Source of the DNA: Blasia pusilla
Taxonomy: Eukaryota > Marchantiophyta > Marchantiopsida > Blasiales
Length of the DNA: 64,000 bases
Assembly (NCBI GenBank): GCA_050084515.1
Contig: CM114275.1
Location: forward strand, 3,720,001 to 3,784,000
Direction: 5' to 3'
The position numbers were made by a program, and so were the translations under genes. The notes beneath the pieces were generated by a model. The model was not told where the DNA came from. It saw only the letters and a program-made list of their open reading frames with translations, and ran no database searches. Shown piece after piece: positions 10,592-20,930 of the stretch. Position 1 is the first letter of the stretch. The number at the start of each line of letters is the position of its first letter.

Positions 10592-11110
10592 TGTAAAGTA
10601 CGATCCAATCTCTCTCTACACCATCTCACACCATAGCTCTCAAAGGTGTGCACTCTCTCTCATGTCAAACCAAACCCACTCTCCTAATGAGAGGCTTGGG
10701 TTACACACACACAAGGCAAGCAAGACCAAAGCTCTGCCGCCTCATGCCAAAAGGTTCAACAAAGAGAGAATGAGTTCTCAAACTCTCTCTCCTTGAGGTT
10801 TACCCTCCCCTCTCCCAAGCTCTCTCCATGGTAACCTATTCTTTCAAGCCACCTCCTTGGCTCTTGAAATAATGTAGGAGGTCAAGGGACACTTACGAGA
10901 AATAGAAAGTTGATCATATACCCAAAATGGTACTGACCTAAAATACTAAGTTACTCAATATGGCTCCAAATGAGCCGAAACGAAGGGAAAACATGCTCTC
11001 TCAGGTTTCCCGGGACCTCAACAGATCATCTTCAACCTACTGAGCTTGTCCTCTACTACTCACGAAGGCGGTGTACTAGATCTCACCGATATATCCTAAA
11101 AGACGTGACA
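10592..11110 (-). repeat. 5' LTR of copy A
   Basis: About 519 bases; minus strand begins TGTCACG at 11110 and ends TTTACA at 10592, giving the expected TG...CA ends. It matches 1051-1526 but has an extra block of about 45 bases near 10790-10835. The 130-base block found next to the 3' LTR is absent here. Confidence 0.88.
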
Positions 11111-11394
11111 ATGGCATGTAGCTCCTCTTGTTATACATAAGGCAGTCTAGGTTACGCCATCGTTAGCTTAGTTGGATCATATCTAGAGATACAACCATAT
11201 ATAATAGAGATGTTTTAAGCTCCATCCCAAGTTGCACCTAGGTAAAGATCGAGGACCTAGAGACATATGAGAAAAAAATGTCGGAGGTAGGGCTCTATTA
11301 CCAACCAAAGCAGGTGGAGGACTCACATTTGGCAGATTACCCTTGTAGCACTTGCTTAAGACAATGCACATAGGTACATGACGCACTCTAGCAA

Positions 11395-13010
11395 GCAAAG
11401 TGGCCAATTCAGATATTGGCTAGTCCAACAAGAGAGCAAATCATGATTTCACTGGGTATGGTGTTCTTAGATAACCAAACATGGATATTCAAGATAGTTG
11501 GTCCATCCAGAGTTCTGTATCAATAACTCCATGTTGTATTTAATTAGGAAGTGCAATCCCTTGTGTTGGGAAAGGCGACATCTAGGGATGGGTTGAACAA
11601 AAGTGTGAGATTAATCCAAGTCTATTGTAGATTAAAAATTTCAATGGATGTACTTTCCTCCCAAACGACATGACTCACGAGGAGATTCTTGTGAGGTTTT
11701 GTTCCCACAATCCTAGAGATAATGCGGTGGTGGAGTCGTGTGAGTCTTACGATGTTTGGGTAGGGGCTACGATATTGTATCCACTATGGTTCACACTTGA
11801 ATTATGGAAGGAAATAACATCTTATTGACTAGGTTGGCTCTCAAATGAGGGACGAGCCAATCAACTCTAATGCGATATGCAAAGAGAATTGATGATTCTT
11901 TTTGAGGTTCAACTACAGCCGTAGCAACTTATTATGAGTGCTACGTTGACCCAAATATTTACTTGAAGGGAACGCCCATGCGGTTGATAGTCTTGAAGCG
12001 CTTAGTCTTGAGGAGTAGCATGCGACAATGGGTATGACGACACCTATTGGAAAAAATTCTTTACCATTGAGGGAGACAATGATGGGTTTGCAGAGTGTAG
12101 AGGAGCACATAAGGCATGCATGGATCCAAGATTATGCTCTAGAGTGATCGGGGTTAGAGGTATTGTTGGTCTAGAAGTGGAGATAATGACTAATACCAGA
12201 TCACAGTAATTGTGAAAAAGATGTATGTATACTAGATCTGTTTGGAGGAATAAGTAATACTTTGGCTGGAATGTTGCAAGATGGAGTGTGAGTACAATAA
12301 TACTTGTATGTTGAGAGGTATGAGACTGCACAAAGAGTCTTATTATACCATCTTCCGTGGCTAGACCGACAATACCTTGATGTATTGAAGATGTCTTGAG
12401 TGAGGGGATATCAATATGTCTCGCTATTGAAAATTTCTTTTGGGGGATAAAATCTGGATAGGTTTACTATGATCCATTGGTGGTGGCCAAGTGACCATGT
12501 AAAGTTTATTCTTCGGCGTGTTGAGGATTTGGTTTGTAGGATTCGAGATCATTATTTTGGGAGATGTTGTTAGGTCTTGGACACTTTCAGATTATTGAGA
12601 GATGTTCTCCAACCTACATTTTGGAGAATTATTTTGTTAAAGGAAATTCGAGCACTAGTGATGGCAAGTGTGCATTAAGTGTGATTGTGGATAAGATTGG
12701 AGGTGATAATGGATGCGGCAAGTGTTGGATGACACGTGCATCCTTCAGGGTTGTGGTGGATGGACCTTATACCATAACAGGTATTGTTACAAGCTCATGA
12801 TGGTGTCCAAAGATCATCACTTACATTGGATGTGATATTGGATCAAGGCAATGGTCTTAGGTAATCACTCAAGATAAACCATTATTGGCGATTGTCAACA
12901 TGGTAGGTCAATTGAGGGCTACGTTGCCTATTTTGATGAGTTTGATGTCATCTCCTCTTTTTTTCCAAGGAGGACTAGACATGATATGGGATACCAAGCG
13001 CATACACCAG
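11395..13010 (+). pseudogene. Relic E: decayed protease-DNMT segment
   Basis: Plus-strand readings across three frames recover pieces in the same order as copy B: AKLANSDIG (protease lead-in), a stretch like VLLDNQTW/FKIVGPS, VGATILYPLWFTLELWKE (protease C-terminus), LDLFGGISNTLAGMLQ (DNMT motif I), YLYVERYETAQRV, SPTYILEN (motif VI region), HDGVQRSSLTLDVILD and GGLDMIWD. Many stops and frameshifts are present and C-to-T and G-to-A type changes dominate by eye. The motif IV cysteine segment is not recognisable (WWWPSDHV). It lies in opposite orientation to copy A, right beside its 5' LTR. Confidence 0.8.
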
Positions 13011-16000
13011 TGTAGCGCAACACCAACAAGTGAGAGTAAGCTAAGAGGTTCTCTATAAGTAGAATGATGGTTGCTATTTAGCAACTATCACCCTCCTTTT
13101 CAACATATGTCACGAGAGACTTGAGAGCTATTGTTCATGTACATGTAGATAGACTATCATACGATTCATAATCACATGGATATTAGAATTTTTGTGTATG
13201 TTGGCAGCAATCAATATTCACACTACACATTCCAAAGACTTTTTTTCCTTAATTAACAGTTGAAACTAAAGTGGGTATATGTATCGACACTTTAGGAAAT
13301 GAACAAATAGATTAGACTTCATATGTCCATCATTAGTTAGTCATATGAAGGGCTAGCGCGTGCTTTGTGTGTTTTTTTTTACTTCTTAGATAAGATTGAC
13401 TCAATTGATTTTAGGTGTACTCAATATAGTCCCAAATGGTGTTAGATCATAGCATCTCCATGCACAGTACTTCGAGGGATGTTTCCATCAGTGCTTACTC
13501 ATGCAAGAGAGTTCATGCGCGAGAGTTTCCTCTTTTGCATACTCTTTAAATCGTAATTCTTCTTTGAATATGAGAAATGTAGAAATGTATAAGAGTTACA
13601 CTTGTCTATTTCCAAGTTGAGTTATAGATAGAGGAGGAATGTGGGGATATGTAGTGTCTTAAATATGGAAATTCTTTTTATGAATTAAAAAATGTTAATG
13701 ATTTAAACATTTTAACAAATAAGAAAAAGCCGTAAAAGGAATTGATTCATTTAGGTGCAGCGCATGGTTTTGTTTCCTTATCTTTTGCTCCTAGGTATAC
13801 TAGTTACGTCCCGTGGAGGGACTGTGCGACGTAGTTCCTCCATATCCCACCCCTTAAAGGCCTGAACTTGAATGCCCTCTCTTACCCGTTGGCCTTCTAG
13901 ATTAAAAAGACACGTGTCTCATTTTCCCGTTTTAGTAGTTATAGTATTATCTATACTATTACTACTATCGCAAGCCCAGTAGCAGAAGCGGTACAGACAC
14001 CCAACTGTAGCAACGGGTTCTCAAGAGTCATGACTTGGGAGGTCCAGGTACGAGATAAACTAGCGGCAACCGGCACCGCTCCAACTTCCTCACTATACTA
14101 GCCATGCTGGCCACCTGTACACCGACTACGTTTTGGAGACTGTACTGGTCGTGAAGTTCCTTGATTCCGAGCTAAACACGACCTGAATGACGGGAAGTAA
14201 TGCGTCGTGCCGTATGGAAGTCCAATAGCGCCGCAGTCGTAGGTAGGGTCAGTTTGGCGGACTTTGATGGAACTGTCATTCGAAGTGGACGGTGCAGATG
14301 GTCCCGATTCAAGCCGCTTTCCACTACAGACACGCCTCCCTGTTAACGGGAGCCGAGCCAGCAAATGTTGGAAAGTAGGTGGAGGACGAGGGTATCCTGT
14401 ATACGTATACAAGAATATTATAGACTGTCAGACCCTGTTTGCTTTCTAGAAGGGGACCACTTAGCGCCTAAGAGGCCGTCACTTATTGGACACAGTACCC
14501 CTGTGATGTGATGTGACTTGGCCTCCGGCCTCTGACACCTCTCCACGGCTTCTCGCAAGGAAAAGCCCGTATCAAGTCGAATCTATTCCATATTCTGTAT
14601 CCACGCTCGCCTTACGTTTACCGAGTCTGGATTGGAGTTGGTGGAGTAATACGGATCACAGCAGTATACCGTGCTACCGAATTTTCCTATTCGTACAGGG
14701 ACGGTTCTAGTATGACCGGTAGAACGCGTTCCTGTCACGCATACTCAACGTTTGACCGTGAGTTAAAGCAGTAAATGTCTATCGGGGATCTGTGTGTCCC
14801 ACCTTTTTTGTCCGGTAGGTGCATGAACCATCGGTTGAATCGGATACCCCCTGGAGATCCGCTTACTCGGCTCTGTACTTTCTCTGGCCAATCTTCCACT
14901 CCCGAGTTGAACGGGAGTTAAGGACGCGATTATCGTCGAACGGTGAGAAGAGAGTGGCAGGGCGATCCACGGTAAGGAACGGCAAAGAAAGCGAACTATG
15001 ACTGTCCTGGCGAATGAGAGGTCTCATCTAGTCCCAGGGCATTATTGTGAATATTTCTTTATCTATTTCTTTGGGCCTAAAACTGGGATGGCTGTTACTC
15101 GGAAAGCAAGCAAGAGGAAAGAGCAGATTTGGGCGGACGGAACGTGTTGTGGAAAGATCTGACCACGTTCTAATTCTTCTAATCCTGATAACTAACATCA
15201 CCGGCCGCTAGCGTAATGAACACTGGGTCTAGTCTAGAATGATCCAACCGGTGGGCCCTGAATTGCCAACCGCGCCGCCCCGTTGATCTTGACGGGCTTG
15301 TCCCCGCCTGTCTGTTCTGCTCCTCTATCCGCTCAGAGGACGCTGCCTGCCTGCGTGGGCGTGTCGCGCGCTGTGTTCCGATTAGTTCCCGTCTCGTCCC
15401 CCCTCTTTGCCGTTGCCACGTCAAACCTTCCGATCTTCATCGCAAGACTCACAACAATCAGCCTTCCGTTCGTTGATTGCCTTCTGTTCGTGCATGCACC
15501 AAATCTTACACTTTGGCACTCGGCTAATCAAACCTCTGGGAAATCCAGAGGTCGGAAGCATCCAGGTGACTTTTTCGCCGATCCGGTCATGTTTGATTGC
15601 CTCTTCCTACAACCGGGACTCCTGATCGTCGACTGTGCCCGGCTAATTATTTGTCGTTTCCCGACCTCAGTTACCAAGGGGTTACTGACGTCAGGAAACT
15701 GAAAAAAAATAGGGGCAGAGAGTCGTCGCAGTCAATTATAGAAGTACCTCATGGGCCTTAGCCCGTACAGATAGGAATTTGATTACCGGTCTTGCGTGAC
15801 CGTGCTCGCTTGCTAATTTACAAGCGGAATGGAGAAGGGCCGCGTGACGGAAGATCAACATGTCCGCCGGTTAAGGCGAGGGTGACTGCCGTCGCGAACA
15901 GGAAACGCGTGTGTCAGGAGTGATGGTGGGCAGTGGGCAGCTCGATGGGCAAGTTGTAACTGCTTTATGCCAGCGGCCGCGTCACCGGGACGGATGAAAG

Positions 16001-16290
16001 AGACGGCGAGCGTAAGGGGGGAAAGATAACAGAAAGAATTGCTTTGCGTAACTGACATGGGTTACGCTGACCTGACCAGATCCAACCTGACCGTGGATGG
16101 GGTAGGAGCCTAGAATAGTGTTGGCGAGGGCCGTGCCAGGCCAAGCGCTGCTGCGCGCTGCATCGCCATCCCCAACGGTTGGACGTCGGGCGCGCCCCGC
16201 CAAGTGCCGTAACCGCTGCAGCGAGCCGCCGTCCGGTGAGTTGCACCCGTCGCCCTTCCTTAGTTCTGTCCTTCTGGCCCCTTCCTCTCG
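13011..16290. other. Base-balanced intergenic DNA
   Basis: The first 800 bases are AT-rich; from about 13800 the composition becomes more GC-balanced. Short open frames of up to about 139 codons occur on both strands but share no recognisable domain or consistent start. It may contain upstream regulatory DNA of the gene at 16615. Confidence 0.4.
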
Positions 16291-16294
16291 TCTA

Positions 16295-16301
16295 CATATA
16301 T
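16295..16301 (+). promoter_or_regulatory. Possible TATA box of the 16615 gene
   Basis: catatat at this site lies about 314 bases upstream of the ATG, followed by a pyrimidine-rich stretch typical of plant leaders. This is only a compositional suggestion. Confidence 0.25.
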
Positions 16302-16614
16302 GTGCTCTTTACCCTTCTGATCGTATCAACTCCCTCTGTCTCTTCCGCTCTCGAGCATATACATCCGAATTTGAAAACTCACACCCATCGTCTTCAGTAC
16401 CATCATTCCTTGCGATCAACCTTTGAGCTTCCTTCCTTCTCCTTGCGCGCAACGACATCACAAGAATCCTATGTTGTCACTCAGATTGTCCACACTGGAC
16501 TGTCGATCCATTTCAACAGAGGTGTGATCAGGCTAGGAAAATTGAGAAGGCTGCGAATCGTCGTTGAAGTGAGGATATCACGAACCAGAACACTGTAGTT
16601 TATTGACCAAGATT

Positions 16615-17481
16615 ATGGATTGCGCCGTGGGACAGAAACGTTCTAGGAGCGAGGTAGTGGATTGTGTGGATGGGGAAAATGTTCCGAATGGAAAGAAACT
16701 GTGCGAGATCCCTCTGTCTGTGGGGCTTCTCGGTCCGGTTGTCCATGATCCCCTGCAGCCATCCGTAGGCATCGAGGTTCCATGTTTGTCCTCCACGGAT
16801 GAATTACCGAGTAAGCCTTTCGCAGCGTGCGACACCGACGGAACCAGTAACAAAGCATTCTTGGAAGAAACTTTGAGAAGTCTTGAAGAAGAATTGGGCG
16901 TGTCGAACGATTCTGCAGATTTTTCTGGCCCCGCGTCGAATGAGGAAGAGCTGCGCACCGCCGCTCTGGCAGGTTGCTGGGGAGACGAAATTTGGAACGG
17001 CGAAGGTTTCGCAATTAACGGGAATGACGAATCAACCTTTACAGGGGAGGTTGGCTGTTCCAGCGAAAATAATCCGAACTTCGAATCCTCTTGCAGTGGA
17101 AATTCTTCTGTATTAGTTGATGGTGACAGTTGTGACACCACCACCAACACCACTAGCACTAGCAAGGTCGAGCACTTTGGCCAGGTGGATATCGGATTTC
17201 TCTTGGAAGCGTCTGATGATGAACTCGGTATTCCACCCAGTCCATCTTCCGAGAGAGACCAAGCATCTGAGCAGGACATCTCATGTGGCGGCCCCGACGT
17301 CGGATCCACCGAAAGTCTCCATGACGCCGTCAGCTGGGCGTTGGAGGGTGGCGGTGATAACATGGGATTCACCGACTCCGGCATTGAGGAATGGATGATG
17401 GGAAATTTGGATTTCATGATGGACGCGTCCGCGGCATACTCCACAATTGCACCATTGGTTGAAGCGGGCGCAGTTTTGTAG
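16615..17481 (+). CDS. Probable host nuclear protein, unknown function
   Basis: A 288-codon single-exon frame from ATG to TAG, the best host-gene candidate in the window. The N-terminus has basic clusters (QKRSRSE, NGKK) that could be nuclear localisation signals, then a short Glu-Leu-rich helix-like segment (LEETLRSLEEEL, residues 83-94), a Ser/Thr/Asn-rich middle, and the motif DIGFLLEASDDELGIPPSP at residues 192-210. I recall closely similar LLEASDDELG-type motifs in conserved plant proteins of unknown function. The acidic, Met-rich C-terminus ends around EEWMMGNLDFMMD. Codon use is GC-balanced unlike the AT-rich flanks. Function is not known; an acidic transcriptional regulator is possible but unsupported. 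An upstream intron in the leader cannot be excluded. Confidence 0.65.
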   Translation: MDCAVGQKRSRSEVVDCVDGENVPNGKKLCEIPLSVGLLGPVVHDPLQPSVGIEVPCLSSTDELPSKPFAACDTDGTSNKAFLEETLRSLEEELGVSNDSADFSGPASNEEELRTAALAGCWGDEIWNGEGFAINGNDESTFTGEVGCSSENNPNFESSCSGNSSVLVDGDSCDTTTNTTSTSKVEHFGQVDIGFLLEASDDELGIPPSPSSERDQASEQDISCGGPDVGSTESLHDAVSWALEGGGDNMGFTDSGIEEWMMGNLDFMMDASAAYSTIAPLVEAGAVL

Positions 17482-17700
17482 GTTGAGCGAACCTGCGGAA
17501 TGAGCCACGTGGTGTAAAAATTTTGCAAGTGTGGAGGCAAATTCGACTAGTCTAGTTCCTGTGAATTCTGTAAAGATCTTTAAAGATACTGGGGTCACAT
17601 TGAACCCCCTTTTGATGTTAGAAAATGTACACGACGACCGCCGTTATTCCGATAATGTGCAAGAGTTCTCTTTTGAAATTCGCCGACTCTTTCTCCTCTA

Positions 17701-17820
17701 GGTTTCGTGGCGTCTCGTATGATCTTCTTCCGGGAAGAATTGTCACTGCAAGTGCTATGAATGTCCTGTCATCCCGTACAACCTTCCTCCCGGGAAGAGT
17801 TATCACTTCAATTACGCTGA
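17701..17820 (+). repeat. Two 60-base tandem units, each with a palindrome
   Basis: 17701-17760 and 17761-17820 align position by position. Each centres on an inverted repeat (ttcttccgggaagaa and cttcctcccgggaagag). They lie 220 bases after the stop of the 16615 gene, so perhaps in its 3' UTR. Confidence 0.6.
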
Positions 17821-20800
17821 ATTTGAACATTCTTTATGTTTCATTGTGGAGATTTGTCCTTTTCTTCACTGATTTTCGCAGTGGAGGTCTTTGTCCTGCT
17901 AGCCGGGTTATGCCTCTACAAATTGAAGAAAGTACGGTAGATTTCCGGCTCTCGACAATGTGGGGCACGATCTACGATGTGAGACTAAAATGTGTGCATC
18001 CGCCTTGCATTGATTTGCTACACCCGGGGGATGTGAGATGGCGAAGTGTTCTCGCAAACTCACTCCCTTGGCAGAAGCGTCGTGGTTAGGGAAAAGAAGA
18101 CGTAGATTCGATATTTTCTCATGCAACGTAGAATCGTGCACTTCTCGTCAGACGCCGACTACCAGCGCGAATCTTCCCCCTTATTCGTGGGTGTTTCTAA
18201 CCTCAACTCACTGTCACATGTGAGAAAATGTGCACGGGAAATTTGGTGTTACTTCATATCTCTGCTCGAAACTGCTCAGTGATGCAGACAACCTGGTGTG
18301 CATAAGTGACCGTCCGCTTGCATGTTAGGCATGTAGACAAAGGTTGATATCTATCGGGAAATTTACTCCCCGAGAGTGACAATTTGGAGGAGGCGACTAC
18401 TCCTGCATGCTGTGCAGACCCTAAACGGGTTACCAAGTATTATCAGTCAATTTAATTTCGTCTCACCCAAGTTCTGAAGTTACTCCGTGATCGTTCCCGT
18501 AGTTCTGGAGGACGTTGAGAAAAATACCCGACAGAACGTTTTCTGCAGAACCATCGGACGACTAGAGCATGAGCACGAAATGCCGTACAGACTTCTGTTT
18601 CACTAAAGAAGAATAAAAGGATAAAGAAACCCAGCCCTCTCAAGTGGGTAATGGAGGAAAGGGTCCTTCCTCGTTCACTCAAAATTGATGTGTTAGATTT
18701 TCTTGCGATCAATCTTCCCGATATTCTTCTTTCGTTGACCGAATTTTTGAAGTCACCAAAAAACATTGTGCGTCGGAAATTCTATAGTTAACAAATGACG
18801 AAAACAATCAAATCACGCCCAAACAAGCGCTTTACTTTGGTGATCGACGAGAAACATCTACTTTACAACCCTAAATTTTACTATCCAGTGGTTCGTCACG
18901 TGCTAAAATCTGCTGGAAGATGGCTAATTGACAGGTCTGAGTCTTGTCCCATATGTCCGAATGGTTTCTAACTTTCTACATCGTTCAGTATTCTTGGAAT
19001 AAACAGTCGTATCATCGCGAACTGAGAGACATTTACCAAGGGGCGTGCCCACCATGCGAGGAAATGAGTGAACTAATTCCAGCCATCCATATCTGGATAG
19101 GTTCCTTTCGGATCCTATGAACGAAAGCGATCAACGACCGAGTATTCGTATTTTAGTTTAGATACGAACAAATTGGGTTTTACATTTTTCAAAACAGCGG
19201 TTCTGTTTGTTTTGAAAAAAATTCTGTGACACGTTCATATTTTTTAAAGTTCATTTTATTTTACAACATCAGTCCGCAGACGACGAGGACGAGCATTAAC
19301 AGCGTGAAGTGCAGTGCCTTGACTGTTGACAGTTTCTAGACCCACGCAGACGAGGTAGGGAGAAGTTATGCCAGGACACAGTATGCGTAGGTGCTGCCGC
19401 ACGGTCAAATTTGTCTTTTGCATGCTGTGGCGTAGGAGGTGTCTTCTTTCCTTCCTCGGAGTGTAATTGAATTTGTGACAATTCCGGCGAGTGGGATGCC
19501 GGGGAGTAGTAGTAATCCCATCGCTGAACGCAAGTGGTGCGACAAAGTAAGCGAATTTCTTCGCATTACTTTATCGTCGTTTGTTCTTTTCGACCAGCGG
19601 TGATCCGTGCGGACCGTGCCCAGGGCCCACCAGTAAGTCACAAGATCCCCTCTTATCCGAAAAATTACCAGGCAGTGCTGCAGCCAAAGGGTGCAGTTCA
19701 CATTTCTCAGGAGGGATCATCTGGAGTGTGGCAGTGTGCTCGGCGTGCCTGGCACACCCTTGCCTGCCTGGACCAATTCCCCTCGGGCAAAAAATAGTAT
19801 AGAATGCTAACGACGTTCCTCGGTCAGAATTTCCTCGGAAAGAAAGGCACATTCGCGATCGCTTTTTATGACACTGCATGCCAATGGCAGCGCGGTGAGC
19901 GCGAAATCTTGGGACTCAACCCGGTTGCTTCCCCGTCCGCTCGCTGCATAAGTAACGAAGCCCCACACCTGCCTGCCGCACACGCTGCGGGAAGTTGCCA
20001 CTCCTGTGTTTAACTTCGTACCTATTCTCGAAACGCCTAACAGAGTTGACACTCGTTCAGCGACGTTCCTCCCACAGCGGTCATTGATTGATCCGGCTGC
20101 AAGATGCTATGCAAACGGACGTCCCCGCTATGATTGGACCCCCCGCTACTCTTCCCGAGACCATCACCGCCTTTTGCAATTTGCAATTTCCTCGCGTCAC
20201 AGCTCTCTCCGTCGTCATCATCATCACTCTACGGTCATACATCCTACGACTGGACTCGAGTCAAATCCTCTTCGGATCAGTCGACGGACACTACGCGCCG
20301 CAACGCGACACAGAGCAGCGCTCACGAAACTGTCATCGCGATTCGCGACTCAAATCGAATCGTCGTCCGGCCCGATTCAATTTCAAACCACGCGGAGAAA
20401 CAAACCGCGCGGCCCTCCTGCGAATCCTGCGATGTTCAAGATACTGACACGATTCAACCCGGCGCCGATCGGAGGGTCCACGCAGGACAGCTAGCCATAG
20501 ATGCTTCCTTGAAGGTTCCTCACTTCTACCAGCATACCAGGGCGGTTCCGCGTACTCGAAGGCGTGGTAGCACAGTGATTTTGCAATCATTAATATTTAT
20601 TCAGTTATTTCTGCTTCAGTTACTGCCCTCCCGCTCCCTTCGGAAATCGGACCGAAGTCCGGCCAAAAGTCCATCCACCCTAAAGCCTAGCGTACCTTAC
20701 TCTACTACGCGCATTCATCGCCCCGACGGTGTCGTTCGATGTTCGTCCTCAACTCGTTATGGCTCGCTTAGAAAATCCCCTCCCTTCGGTGCGGGGGTAG

Positions 20801-20930
20801 GCAGCGCGACAGTTCGGTCTTGTCACACACTTGATACAAGGACGCTTTGTCAAATCTGGGCCGCGAGAGACAGCGTCAACCTCGGAGGCATGCCTACCCG
20901 AACCCATACTTGCTCATTAACGATGTAAAC
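17821..20930. other. Base-balanced DNA, no recognised gene
   Basis: Composition resembles the region around the host gene. The longest open stretch (20134-20928, plus) is Ser, Thr and Arg rich, lacks an ATG near its start and has no recognisable domain. Nothing else is supported. Confidence 0.4.

Larger units (their letters stand above)
1051..11110 (-). mobile_element. Ty3/gypsy-like retrotransposon copy A with DNMT and PHD finger
   Basis: About 10 kb element read on the minus strand: 5' LTR at 10592-11110, leader, gag, protease, cytosine DNA methyltransferase, reverse transcriptase, RNase H, integrase, PHD finger, 3' LTR at 1051-1526. Protease-RT-RNase H-integrase order makes it Ty3/gypsy-like. 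The DNMT between protease and RT and the PHD finger after integrase are additions to the usual plan. Stops and frameshifts occur in every module, so the copy is not autonomous. The two LTRs have clearly diverged, including an extra block of about 45 bases in the 5' LTR, which suggests an old insertion. No clean short target-site duplication was found. Confidence 0.9.

Noticed and set aside
10570-10592. tRNA-Met primer site for copy A
   Set aside because: Only AATGAGAGC resembles the end of TGGTATCAGAGC and the spacing is irregular, so no primer site was called.
20134-20928. Open stretch of 264 codons on the plus strand
   Set aside because: It starts at a non-ATG codon, is Ser/Thr/Arg rich with no recognisable domain, and overlaps equally open frames. 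Probably chance in GC-balanced DNA.
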